From Chromera velia (Eukaryota; Sar; Chromeraceae): a DNA stretch of 22,169 nucleotides. The notes below the pieces were generated by a model, which was given only the letters and a program-made list of their open reading frames with translations, made no database searches and was not told the origin of the DNA. Below, piece by piece: positions 1-7,802 of this stretch; the first letter of the stretch is position 1, and each line of letters starts with the position of its first letter. The stretch covers positions 1 to 22,169 of the forward strand of contig JAHBMJ010002210.1 in the NCBI GenBank assembly GCA_018398765.1, written 5' to 3'. The translations under genes were made by a program, and so were the position numbers.

Positions 1-376
1 CGTGCTCTAACTTTATCGTATCAACAAAAAGTCATATGCAATTTCAAATCTATCAATTTTACGTTCTTAATCTCTATTAGTACTAGAGTGAGTCTCAGTG
101 ACTAGTGTATATACACTGCCACACAGGCATATTTTTTTTACGGAACTGATAAGTTATAATTTTATATATATTTTTTTAAATTTTTGAAACACACATCAGA
201 AATGTTCTGATAACTATTGTCATGAGAAAAATGATCAGAGTGACAGTAAGTCAGTGACTCAGTGAGGAACCCTAAGAGGTTAACCTCAAATCTTACCTCA
301 AATATCAAATATTTGAGGTTGAAGCTCAAATCAAATCAAATCAAATCAAATATAATCAAATCAAACATGGTCACTA
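1..376 (+). repeat. Dispersed repeat family R1, copy 1 (cut by window start)
   Basis: Positions 1 to about 340 match 1931-2270 base for base as far as I can follow by eye (offset 1930). The unit contains AT-rich sequence, then a run of TCAAA pentamers, and ends in CATGGTCACTA. This copy has fewer TCAAA units than the copy at 1931. It runs into an undetermined base at 377, so its right flank may be artificially joined. By comparison with copy 3 it is the non-coding 3' part of a longer element whose ORF ends just upstream. A pentamer tail could mean a non-LTR retrotransposon, but nothing here proves the class. Confidence 0.85.
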
Positions 377-377
377 N
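377..377. other. Assembly gap (single N) inside repeat R1
   Basis: One undetermined base lies exactly at the edge of the repeat copy, next to the CATGGTCACTA end. Sequence on its two sides may not be contiguous in the genome. Confidence 0.9.
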
Positions 378-951
378 TTGCTCTGTATTTGTTTGGAGCA
401 TTGTCGTTAAGTCTATTTTATACCGATGCCCGTGTCTCTCGAAACTTGAATACGAGAACTTGAATACGTACTACTATAATAGTACTATTAGTCTACTAAC
501 TTCATTGTTATAGTACTAGTAGCCCACCACGATAGCTGGGTTGAGCCTTTATCTTCACTAAACTAGTATCTTCATGAAAAAAGCAGCCAGGAAGGTCCGA
601 CGCATGTATACGCTTTTCCTGGATGCCGCACGTCGAACGCTCGGCATTGGGGCAGGAGGCCAATCCTCCAGACATTAATCCTATCCTATCCTATCCTATC
701 CTATTAATTCTTCAACATGTTTGATTGACCGAGCGTTTAATTTTGTATTTATATTAGATTTACCACCATATTATTAAATTTGGCATACGTCTTTTTACCC
801 TAGTTTTTACCTAGCTTTTTGATAGCCTTAATTTTTGTTTTTTCGATTTAAAACCCAGAGCTATACTACGCTATCATTGCCATGCTAGTTAGAACTTCAC
901 ACGGACTCAGAAGAACAATGATGTAAAGACAATTAATTTTAATGACATAGG
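378..951. other. No gene seen; AT-rich sequence with a pentamer microsatellite
   Basis: There is no convincing ORF on either strand. The stretch holds the (CCTAT)n tract at 665-703, listed separately. It ends at TAGTGACCATGT (952-963), which is the inverted form of the sequence at 366-376 just left of the gap. Confidence 0.6.
665..703 (-). repeat. (AGGAT)n tract with shared flank, inverted relative to 2431-2463
   Basis: On the minus strand this reads as AGGAT pentamers followed by TTAATGTCTGGAGG. The plus strand at 2431-2463 reads AGGAT pentamers followed by TTAATATCTGGAGG. The shared non-repetitive flank shows common descent of the two sites rather than two independent microsatellites. Confidence 0.75.
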
Positions 952-1001
952 TAGTGACCATGTTTGATTTGATTTGATTTGAGGTAGGGCTTAAGCTCAA
1001 A
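952..1001 (-). repeat. Inverted, diverged tail of repeat R1
   Basis: Read on the minus strand this is a CCTCAAATCAAATC-type pentamer run ending in ACATGGTCACTA, the same terminus as at 330-376 and 2255-2321 but in opposite orientation. Similarity further in is patchy, so it is probably a relative of R1 rather than a recent copy. Confidence 0.65.
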
Positions 1002-1338
1002 TCAAATATCCAGTCAGGGAGGACCTAGTGTTTAAAGACCTATCAGATACGATCAAATATTTGATCAATATGACTTTCAACCTCAAATATGAAGGTCCCG
1101 AAAAAACTTTTGCAAGTACCAATCCGTTACGCATGCTGATTCACATGAAAAAACCTAAATCTTGATGGTTTACTCTCAAAAAAAAAACGTTTTGAGCTGC
1201 AGTGAAATTGACGTTTCACCCCCTTTTACTTTATGCAGAGGTAAACCGATCAGCTGAACGTTTTCCCGAACAGCTGTGTTGACTTTTTTGGTGCTGGAAT
1301 ATCTTTTACGGCCCCCTTTTTGAGCGTCTGCAAACCGA

Positions 1339-1621
1339 AAAGCCGAAAAGCCAGAGAAAAAGCTCTCAGCAGCTCCCACCACCGATCGATTCGATTCACA
1401 TTGAAGAAAGTGATCATGAAGAAGAGGAAAAGGAAGTGCCATAAAGCTGAGTGATTGTCACCTCAATTTTGGTACGTGCTCTAACTTTATCGTATCAACA
1501 AAAAGTCATATGCAATTTCAAATCTATCAATTTTACGTTCTTAATCTCTATTAGTACTAGAGTGAGTCTCAGTGACTAGTGTATATACACTGCCACACAG
1601 GCATATTTTTTTTACGGAACT
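1339..1621 (+). repeat. Repeat R1, copy 2 (truncated by gap)
   Basis: This copy matches 1795-2077 at a constant offset of 456. It covers the last 34 codons of the ORF that is longer in copy 3, the TAA stop at 1442-1444 and the start of the 3' non-coding part. Left of 1339 the sequence is unrelated to copy 3. On the right it stops at the N at 1622. It is either a truncated insertion or an assembly product. Confidence 0.85.
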
Positions 1622-1622
1622 N
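1622..1622. other. Assembly gap (single N) inside repeat R1
   Basis: The undetermined base separates a repeat copy that stops in mid-unit from the coding part of the next copy. That is typical of two contig ends joined within a repeat. Confidence 0.9.
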
Positions 1623-1624
1623 GC

Positions 1625-1900
1625 CCTGGCGCGGCACAGAGGGTAGCCGAACTTACCAACTCTGGATGCTTAGCTGCCCAGAAACAGGACGGTTCCAACA
1701 CCAACAGCAATAGCAAACGTGTGCGCGGTTCTCCGTCTCACCCCGTTGTCATCTCTCCGCAACCGAATAGAAGCCCAGGAGCACCCACTCCTGGAAAGCC
1801 GAAAAGCCAGAGAAAAAGCTCTCAGCAGCTCCCACCACCGATCGATTCGATTCACATTGAAGAAAGTGATCATGAAGAAGAGGAAAAGGAAGTGCCATAA
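1625..1900 (+). pseudogene. C-terminal fragment of an unidentified repeat-encoded protein
   Basis: From the gap at 1622 a plus-strand frame stays open for 91 codons and ends at TAA 1898-1900. There is no start codon in frame, so this is the tail of a longer protein. The composition is low-complexity: Ser/Pro/Gln-rich, with SPSHPVVISPQPNRSPG early on, then a basic stretch (KPKSQRKSS), then a strongly acidic end (ESDHEEEEKEVP). No catalytic motif is visible. The last 34 codons and the stop recur in copy 2 at 1340-1444, so the coding region belongs to repeat R1. It could be the tail of a transposase or retrotransposon protein; that is inference from its repetitive context. Confidence 0.5.
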
Positions 1901-2321
1901 AGCTGAGTGATTGTCACCTCAATTTTGGTACGTGCTCTAACTTTATCGTATCAACAAAAAGTCATATGCAATTTCAAATCTATCAATTTTACGTTCTTAA
2001 TCTCTATTAGTACTAGAGTGAGTCTCAGTGACTAGTGTATATACACTGCCACACAGGCATATTTTTTTTACGGAACTGATAAGTTATAATTTTATATATA
2101 TTTTTTTAAATTTTTGAAACACACATCAGAAATGTTCTGATAACTATTGTCATGAGAAAAATGATCAGAGTGACAGTAAGTCAGTGACTCAGTGAGGAAC
2201 CCTAAGAGGTTAACCTCAAATCTTACCTCAAATATCAAATATTTGAGGTTGAAGCTCAAATCAAATCAAATCAAATCAAATCAAATTAAATCAAATATAA
2301 TCAAATCAAACATGGTCACTA
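1795..2321 (+). repeat. Repeat R1, copy 3 (most complete)
   Basis: This copy starts inside the ORF tail, continues through the stop at 1898-1900 and about 420 bp of AT-rich 3' sequence, and ends in TCAAA pentamers plus CATGGTCACTA. It matches copy 1 from 1931 and copy 2 from 1795. It has about three more pentamer units than copy 1, the kind of length variation expected of a microsatellite-like tail. Confidence 0.85.
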
Positions 2322-2430
2322 TGCGGCATGTGGGCTCATGCAGTCACGGTGCATGCAAAGGCCCAAAGGGCGGTGCCACAGGGTAGGACTCCACACTATT
2401 TTTAGTTGCTTAGATTTATTTTTTTTTTCT

Positions 2431-2463
2431 AGGATAGGATAGGATAGGATTAATATCTGGAGG
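2431..2463 (+). repeat. (AGGAT)n tract with shared flank
   Basis: Four AGGAT pentamers are followed by TTAATATCTGGAGG. This is the mirror partner of 665-703, including the non-repetitive flank. Confidence 0.75.
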
Positions 2464-3060
2464 TCTAACCTATTCTAACCAGAGCAAAACCATTTGTACA
2501 AAACTATGTAAAACCAAAGGTGATTTAGATTTTTATGACTTAAATTTTATTAGTTTTTTCTAGAGTTTTTATAGAATTGTTATCAAGAGTGTTAAAGTTT
2601 GACTCAGTTTAAGATAAGACCGGTGTTCTGCGCTCCTCCAACGCGACTGGGCAGAAGGAGACAGAGTCTACAGAAGGCGCCTAGAGACTAACGGAGACAC
2701 AGAGGAGTCTCAGTATAGAAGGTTCTAGATTGATACGTGAAGGTCAGGTTTTGTATCGGTATGTAGAGGTCCGATGCTATATCAGTATACAGCTAAGGAG
2801 TCAGTAATCGTTCGGTACTGGCTCTAGTGTATCGGTATCCGCTGTATCGGTATACCGGGCTAAGGTTGGAAGGTTCAGTAGTATCAGTACTGGCTGTTAG
2901 TATGTTTGAAGTCGAGTTCAAGTCTAGAGGGATGCTCAAGGCTCAAGTTAAGTCGCTATTTGATTAGATAGAATTCTGGATAGAATCTAGGATAGAACTC
3001 TGATCGATCATGGTGCCACAAGATTTCATCAATTGCCTTTCAGATCTGGTTTTTTATGTC
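2464..3060. other. No gene seen; degenerate GTATCGGTAT repeats
   Basis: No ORF is worth reporting here. Between about 2750 and 2900 variants of GTATCGGTAT recur at irregular spacing (2753-2762, a variant near 2780, then two close together near 2830 and 2845, and a variant near 2880), suggesting an old, decayed short tandem or dispersed repeat. Confidence 0.5.
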
Positions 3061-3183
3061 ACGTTAGCCTATGGCTAATGTGAATTAGATTGTTCTTCTA
3101 CGTAAGCCTGGGGCTAACGCCTCTCGCGTGTCTCTATGGCTAACGCGCATGCATGTCTTTCTGACGTTAGTCTGTAGCTAACG
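3061..3183. repeat. Array of four short degenerate palindromes
   Basis: Four imperfect inverted repeats of about 20 bp follow one another: ACGTTAGCCTATGGCTAATG (3061), ACGTAAGCCTGGGGCTAACG (3100), CTCTATGGCTAACG (about 3132) and ACGTTAGTCTGTAGCTAACG (3164). Each can fold as a hairpin around TAGCC/GGCTA. Spacing is roughly 30-40 bp. A related ACGTTAGC block occurs at 16239-16275. The array lies just upstream of the tRNA-like unit. Function is unknown. Confidence 0.6.
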
Positions 3184-3252
3184 GGTTGGCCTTAAAAAGC
3201 GAAAATACACCGATACAGCTTTATGTGTATCAATTGATCGAAACATGAAAAA

Positions 3253-3325
3253 GGTCATTGCTTGGGTTTGAACCAAGGACTTCCATTATGTTAGTTTTGC
3301 ATGCTAACCACTTGGCTATACAGGC
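3253..3325 (-). tRNA. Degenerate tRNA-Val(AAC)-like unit, probably a tRNA pseudogene or SINE head
   Basis: On the minus strand there is an A box TAGCCAAGTGG (3318-3308) and a perfect B box GGTTCAAACCC (3274-3264). The T arm is intact: stem CTTGG/CCAAG with loop TTCAAAC. The anticodon-loop position reads CTAACAT, with U33 and anticodon AAC (valine). A run of five T (3252-3248) follows directly, as for Pol III termination. The D stem, most of the anticodon stem and the acceptor stem do not pair, so it is unlikely to be a working tRNA. The promoter elements and terminator look intact, so it may still be transcribed. A tRNA-derived SINE is the main alternative. Confidence 0.55.
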
Positions 3326-3569
3326 ATGCCCCGCGTGTAATATGCCAATATCTTTCTATTATAATATTTTGAAATTATTATTTTTTTTTCTATATTTTTG
3401 TATGATTGTATCCTTGTAACTTCATTTATTTTTAAATAGTTTAGGATGATAATTCGTTTAATTTTTTATATTGCAGTGGGTGTAAATAAATCATAGGATT
3501 CATACTGCTAACGATAGGGAGTTAATTAGATGAGAAAGTTCAACAGAACACGTCCTCCTTCGACAAGAC

Positions 3570-4077
3570 TATACCAATCCTATAGTGTTACACAAAGTTA
3601 AATATGTAACAATTACCCTTGACCCTCCTCTTGTTACACATAAAAGTGTGTAACAATTAGTGTGCAATAATTCTAGACAAATCCAACGTCTCTCTCATGG
3701 CACCCCCCCTTCTCCCGTCTCTGTTCTTTTTGCCCCTGCCTTCAGCGCTCAAAAGTTCTCTATGCCGCGTTGCTAACGACACCATTGTTTCAAAAGCGGC
3801 ACCCTCAAACCGTTCTGAAGAGGAAAAAGAAGATGAAGATGAAACATGGACCTAATACACACTAAAGTATGTAATAATATATTCTTAAAAGTTAGAGTTT
3901 GAATTAATGCACACTAAAGTATGTACTTAATACATTCCTAAAAGTGATAGTTTAAATTAATACACATTAAAGTATCTAGTAATTCATTTATTAAAATTCT
4001 ATTAAAATATCTAATAAAACAATGTGTAACAAAACATTTTGAAAAAAGTGATTGTGTAACCCTACAGGATTGGTGTA
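3570..4077. mobile_element. 508-bp non-autonomous TIR element with 8-bp target duplication
   Basis: The left end reads TATACCAATCCTATAGTG and the right end, reverse complemented, reads TACACCAATCCTGTAGGG. Both continue TTACACAA, giving inverted repeats of 26 bp with 3 mismatches. The element is flanked by a perfect 8-bp direct repeat GACAAGAC (3562-3569 and 4078-4085). It contains no transposase ORF, only AT-rich sequence, a pyrimidine-rich stretch and a short tandem repeat. An 8-bp duplication fits the hAT superfamily (known biology), though the TIR start is not the classic hAT CAGGG type, so the superfamily is inference. Confidence 0.85.
3853..3990. repeat. Tandem repeat of about 53 bp inside the TIR element
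   Basis: Units start with TAATRCACAYTAAAGTATSTA at 3853, 3905 and 3958 (periods 52 and 53). Two full diverged units and part of a third are present, all within the mobile element at 3570-4077. Confidence 0.7.
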
Positions 4078-4085
4078 GACAAGAC

Positions 4086-4501
4086 GGTATTCCACGGCCG
4101 TTTAAAGATTATTTCTAACCGTAAAAGCAATTAAGAAGGATATATAAGAGAAAAATTCGGCAGAACGTATGATGACAAATGTAATGATCGTCTTTACAGA
4201 CGTTGTTAAGAACTGAAGGAAGGGTAGAAAGAGTAGAGCTAGGAGTGGAGACAATCAGTGCAAAAAGAGTGCTTATTTCTTACCGATGTCAACGCATATA
4301 CTCCTATTAGGCTCACTAAGTCTGTCATGACTTCTTATTCTCAAACTTCATCATCATATCCTGCTTAACTGCTTGAAGGCGTCGAAGAAGAGTGAGATAT
4401 CCACAGTTGATAACTTGCATATGCCCAGGGCAGTATAATCGAAGGAGCTAAAAAAGCTCCTCACAGGCCTGAGATCTGCAAGCCCACGGCTTGAACTCTA
4501 A
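4086..4501. other. No gene seen
   Basis: There is no convincing ORF, RNA gene or repeat in this stretch on either strand. It separates the TIR element from the first gene-like sequence. Confidence 0.5.
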
Positions 4502-4619
4502 ATGTGGCGCCTTTTCTCAGAGAAAACGAATAAGAGCAATGAAGGAGTGGAAGTTAATCTCGATGCAGAGCTCCACGTTCCTGGTAAGAAACGCTTTGTT
4601 CAGGGTCTCTTCAGAATAC

Positions 4620-4796
4620 TTAGAAATACACAACTTCCACACGCGAAAAAGCCATACAGCGTAAGAGAAGTTCTCTATTCTCTGCATATTCAAGTGTAAA
4701 AGCCTCATCGGTGAAAGCCGCATCCACAACATGTCCAATCTCGAGGAGCAGGGCAGTCGGCTTTGACTCGGCATTCTTCCACAGCTTCTTCAACAC
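4620..4796 (-). CDS. Possible terminal exon of an unidentified protein
   Basis: On the minus strand an open frame runs from an acceptor-like site (pyrimidine-rich tract ending TGTGTGAAG, about 4797) to TAA at 4622-4620. It encodes about 58 residues of ordinary, balanced composition, including LLLEIGHVVDAAFTDEAFTL and ENRELLLRCMAF, which look like alpha-helical soluble protein. The plus strand over the same bases is also open (4502-4699), so strand choice is uncertain. The first open exon to its right on the minus strand ends in its own stop at 5045, so the two are not simply joined. No family is recognised. Confidence 0.25.
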   Translation of the reverse strand: MLKKLWKNAESKPTALLLEIGHVVDAAFTDEAFTLEYAENRELLLRCMAFSRVEVVYF

Positions 4797-5044
4797 CTTC
4801 ACACAAAAGAACAGTCAGTCTAACAGTCAGCGCAAGGATGTAAAGAGTTTCAGTTGTTACACAAAAAAAAGAGAGAACCGACAAAGAAATGAGTCTGTCC
4901 GATGCTATCAAAAGAGAAAAAAAACTCTACGAAAGGTAAAGAGAAAAACTGAGACCACCCCGGACTACCTAACCTAGGACCCACCTTTGGGTGCGTTGCT
5001 TGGCGCCCGCCCTGCACGTTCTGCCGATCGCTGGTGGGATCGAG

Positions 5045-6397
5045 CTATGCTTCCCGCAGCTTTGCCTCTTTCAGCTCTTCAGTCGCTGCCAAGGCATGGA
5101 AATACGCTGTGTCCATCCATTCTCTTTCTCCAAGCAGACTAGCATGCTTTTTTGACAGCAGCGTGTTGCGGATCTTTAAAAGAAGATGAAGTGGATCCTG
5201 AAATTTCACATTGAAGTCTTTGTCCTCGTGGTTGACATTCTTGAATGACATGATGAAATCTATGAAGTCCCAAAACGGGTCTGCATCACTAATATCCATC
5301 ATGGAGTTCAGCATTTCCGCAAGACAGTGGCCATGGTTTGCCCTGTTTGGACAGACAAACTACTAGGTAAATACTAAAATTGCACTAGCATTTAAATAGA
5401 ATTTATTATGGAAACACTAGGGCACTTAGGGCATATTATACTGTAGGTGCTTAGTATTTTTAAAATCATACTAGGGCATGCACTATAGTAAAAATAAAAA
5501 ATGTCTAGCATTTTTATAGCATCAAGATAAGTACTGTTTTAGCAATTCATTCTTTTAACAATAGAAGTAAATTGACTTATAATGCAGAGATATATGGGCA
5601 TGCATGACTTGAGATATCGATCAGACAGCAATCTCGTCATAAACTTTCTAGAAGTTAGCATCTATCTATATATTCATTGAATCAAGCTTATATCACTCTA
5701 TAAAATTAGTTTAAATAAAATTGTTGTACTATGTATTATGGTAGATGTCACTATGAGACATATTAAGAAAATTCTATAGCATTTTTTTTAGTTTGCTAAA
5801 ATAATGCCTGATATTTTTTTTTACAAAAAATAAATACCCAGTATTTTAATAGCATTTACCTAGATTATGTTAGAGTATGCAGATAGTATGCAGGGCATCT
5901 ATTATAGTAGTTTCTCTGTCCGAATAAGGCAAACTGTGGCTGTCTCCATTAGAACCGTGCCGCCATGACGATAATACCCTTTTTTTAAAGATCACTACGG
6001 AGTTGTTTTTGCCATTTCTGCACAGAAAAAAAAGACAAAGAGAAAAATAGAGAAAGAGATCGAGACGGAAAAGGTTGATGCATGCAGAAAAATGGATAAA
6101 ACAGATAATAAAAACAAAAAAAAACAAGACAGAGAAAAAAGTTGAAAACACGGAGACATACAGGCTGAAAGCAATGCAGGCTAAACAGACTGACTGCATG
6201 ACGTGAACATCCTCCGCAGTAAACTTATTATCTATTGGAAAAGTGGCCATACACAGAGGTGGCTTCTCTCCTGAAACCAGTATAATACAAAATGCGTAGA
6301 CATACTTCCCCAGCGTCCCTAGCTGTAGCACTCACAGATTGATTTTCACATTGTTTCTTCTGCACTGTTCTAAGTATTTGTCAGTATTCGTCTCCAT
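5045..6397 (-). CDS. Two-exon hypothetical protein with an in-frame TGA
   Basis: Exon 1 is 6397-6162 (ATG at 6397, MATE-like start METNTDKYLEQ) and ends AGC CT at a GTATGT donor. Exon 2 is 5342-5045, after the acceptor CCAAACAG, and ends at TAG. The split codon CT|G joins in phase and gives ...CIAFSLANHGHCLAEML, so the 819-bp intron (6161-5343) is well supported. Exon 2 encodes helical sequence including DADPFWDFIDFIMSF and HEDKDFNVKF. A TGA at 6334-6332 interrupts exon 1 after codon 21; the same frame stays open on both sides. TGA overlaps a good donor (CT|GTGAGT), but I found no acceptor that restores an open frame. It is therefore either a decayed gene or a mis-modelled first exon. The family is not recognised. 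A partner ORF starts divergently at 6444. Confidence 0.45.
5363..5863. mobile_element. AT-rich MITE-like element in an intron
   Basis: The left end reads CTAGGTAAATACTA and the right end, reverse complemented, CTAGGTAAATGCTA, so inverted repeats of 14 bp have one mismatch; the next bases are similar AAAAT-type sequence. The element of about 501 bp is AT-rich, carries internal repeats of the GCAYTAG / TAGCATTTTTATAG type and has no ORF. It fills most of the intron of the minus-strand gene at 5045-6397. A TA or CTA target duplication is possible but cannot be separated from the TIR, so the superfamily is undetermined. Confidence 0.55.
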
Positions 6398-6443
6398 GGA
6401 GATAGAGAACGTCACTGCCGCACAGGTGGTAGAAAGACACTAA

Positions 6444-7435
6444 GCAGATAAAACCACTTCTCTGTTTCCAAACGAGAGGTTGGCTGATATGCTAAATGCT
6501 TGGTATGACAAAAAAAATGGGACAGAACCACTTGCAAATGGAAAAAAGCCATTGTTCAAAAATCTTCTCCCCCAGCATGTTCTTCCTTTTGTTATTCATG
6601 GAGTGACTTCTCGGCAGCAGCTAGAGAAGTGGACTTCTGAATCAAAGAGATGGAGGGCCTTTACTGAGAAGTATGACGTACTCTATGCAGGATATCTAGA
6701 TAAGATCAGAGAGAGAGCAAAGAGACCCTTCGTGGAAATTGCTTGAGACGCTTACTACGAGAGGGAGCGTCTTAAAGGAACTACCAGAGAAACTGTAGGT
6801 AACAGCATGGAGGAGAAACCCCTAAAAAACCCAAGCAAGCTGTTCCATCGAAGCCTGTAGAAAGGATCATTAAAGATTATATCATCGCAGCTATTGAGAA
6901 GGCAAAGAGTGATGCCAAGCATACGACAGTTGTGTCCTTTCCCACCATTGAGGAAAAGGGGGCAGAGCCTGACTTCGTGATTCATGAGGTTAGACTATTC
7001 GATCTAGAGCAGGATGGGGCCTTGTTACCCTTATACAATAACAATTACAAGGTGAAAATTGAGTGTAAGCTCTGTTTTATTGCAGACGGACAGACAAAGC
7101 TCTTCAGGGCGTGGTGGCCACCTGGAAAGGTAAAATTTATCCTGACCAAATTCCTCAATCATGTGTATGGTTTCCATGGAGAGACGATCAAGCAAACAAA
7201 GATTGTGCCGGGAAAGAAGAGAAGGGAAAAGGGGGGGGAGCAAGACAAGGAGAATGCAGCGGCTGCTGTGAATGCTGATCAATGCGAGCAAGGAAATATC
7301 CCCTTCCTGAAACGCTCATGCACAGAGTATCACAGACGTGGTCTTGCCAGCAAAAACGTACAGAATGTGCTTTTAATAGAATCTAATCATTTACATATAG
7401 ATTTCAGAAGTTTGACTAGGTTTGGATGGGTTTGA
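6444..7435 (+). pseudogene. Broken ORF of an unidentified protein (TGA plus frameshift)
   Basis: An acceptor-like CTAAGCAG precedes an open frame from 6444 that encodes ordinary protein such as LFPNERLADMLNAWYDKK and PQHVLPFVIHGVTSRQQ. A TGA at 6744-6746 interrupts it. The same frame then continues DAYYERERLKGTTRET to a TAG at 6857-6859. A second frame is open from 6803 to TGA 7433-7435 with plausible sequence (VERIIKDYIIAAIEKAK, AEPDFVIHEVRLFDLEQ, FRAWWPPGKVKFILTKFLN). The two frames overlap around a run of six A (6824-6829), where loss of one A would explain the shift. The last 40 or so codons look non-coding. No known domain is recognised. It may be a decayed host gene or an element-borne ORF; alternatively introns could skip the lesions, but I see no convincing donor. 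Confidence 0.45.
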
Positions 7436-7545
7436 AGAGGTTTGAAAAGTTTGAGTCTGGTGTGACCATGGTTTCCAAACCAATTCTAAACCTTACATAA
7501 CGAATGGGTTTTAAACTTATCTAAACCTCCCTAATCTTAGCCAGT
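7400..7545. repeat. GGTTTGA-type repeats facing CTAAACC-type repeats
   Basis: On the plus strand AGGTTTGG, GGGTTTGA and AGGTTTGA follow one another at 7418-7446. After a short centre containing GGTTTCCAAACC the complementary type appears (TCTAAACC at 7485, TCTAAACCTCCC at 7519). The block is an imperfect inverted arrangement of G-rich and C-rich heptamer-like units, reminiscent of decayed TTTAGGG telomere repeats, but too degenerate to call that. Confidence 0.4.
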
Positions 7546-7679
7546 CGACCCTATTTCAGCATTTTTTAAGCTTTTTTAGCAAATTGAGCTCCAAAAATCT
7601 CTTTTAAAACATCAAAAATTTAATTTTTTATTGAAAAACCTAACTTTAAACCTAGGGTACCCTCACAGAGTGTTAGACC

Positions 7680-7802
7680 CTAGCACTTCACCTCCTGCTC
7701 TTCTGGTATAAGGGGCAGTATTTCCTCCTCCATCCGCCTAATGTTGGCCTTTTAGCGCTCCAGACGCTCCCGGAGGGCCCTGTGGTTGTCACCAGAGGCC
7801 AT
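7680..7802 (-). pseudogene. Remnant of a short coiled-coil-like ORF
   Basis: On the minus strand an ATG at 7802 opens a frame (MASGDNHRALRERLER) that meets TAA at 7754-7752. It continues in the same frame as KANIRRMEEEILPLIPEEQ to TAG at 7682-7680. The charged Arg/Glu pattern with spaced Leu/Ile suggests a helix. One substitution in the TAA codon would make a 40-residue ORF or first exon. It is short enough to be chance. Confidence 0.25.

Noticed and set aside
262-513. Plus-strand frame over the TCAAA pentamer run
   Set aside because: It reads through a simple repeat and an N, with no protein-like composition.
1176-1442. 88-codon minus-strand frame (KGGRKRYSSTKKVN...)
   Set aside because: The first third is antisense to the repeat ORF tail at 1339-1444 and the rest has no recognisable motif. 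It may be a fragment of another repeat ORF but I cannot support it.
4502-4699. 65-codon plus-strand ORF
   Set aside because: It has an ATG and passable composition, but overlaps the more protein-like minus-strand exon and lacks any motif or context; left undecided.
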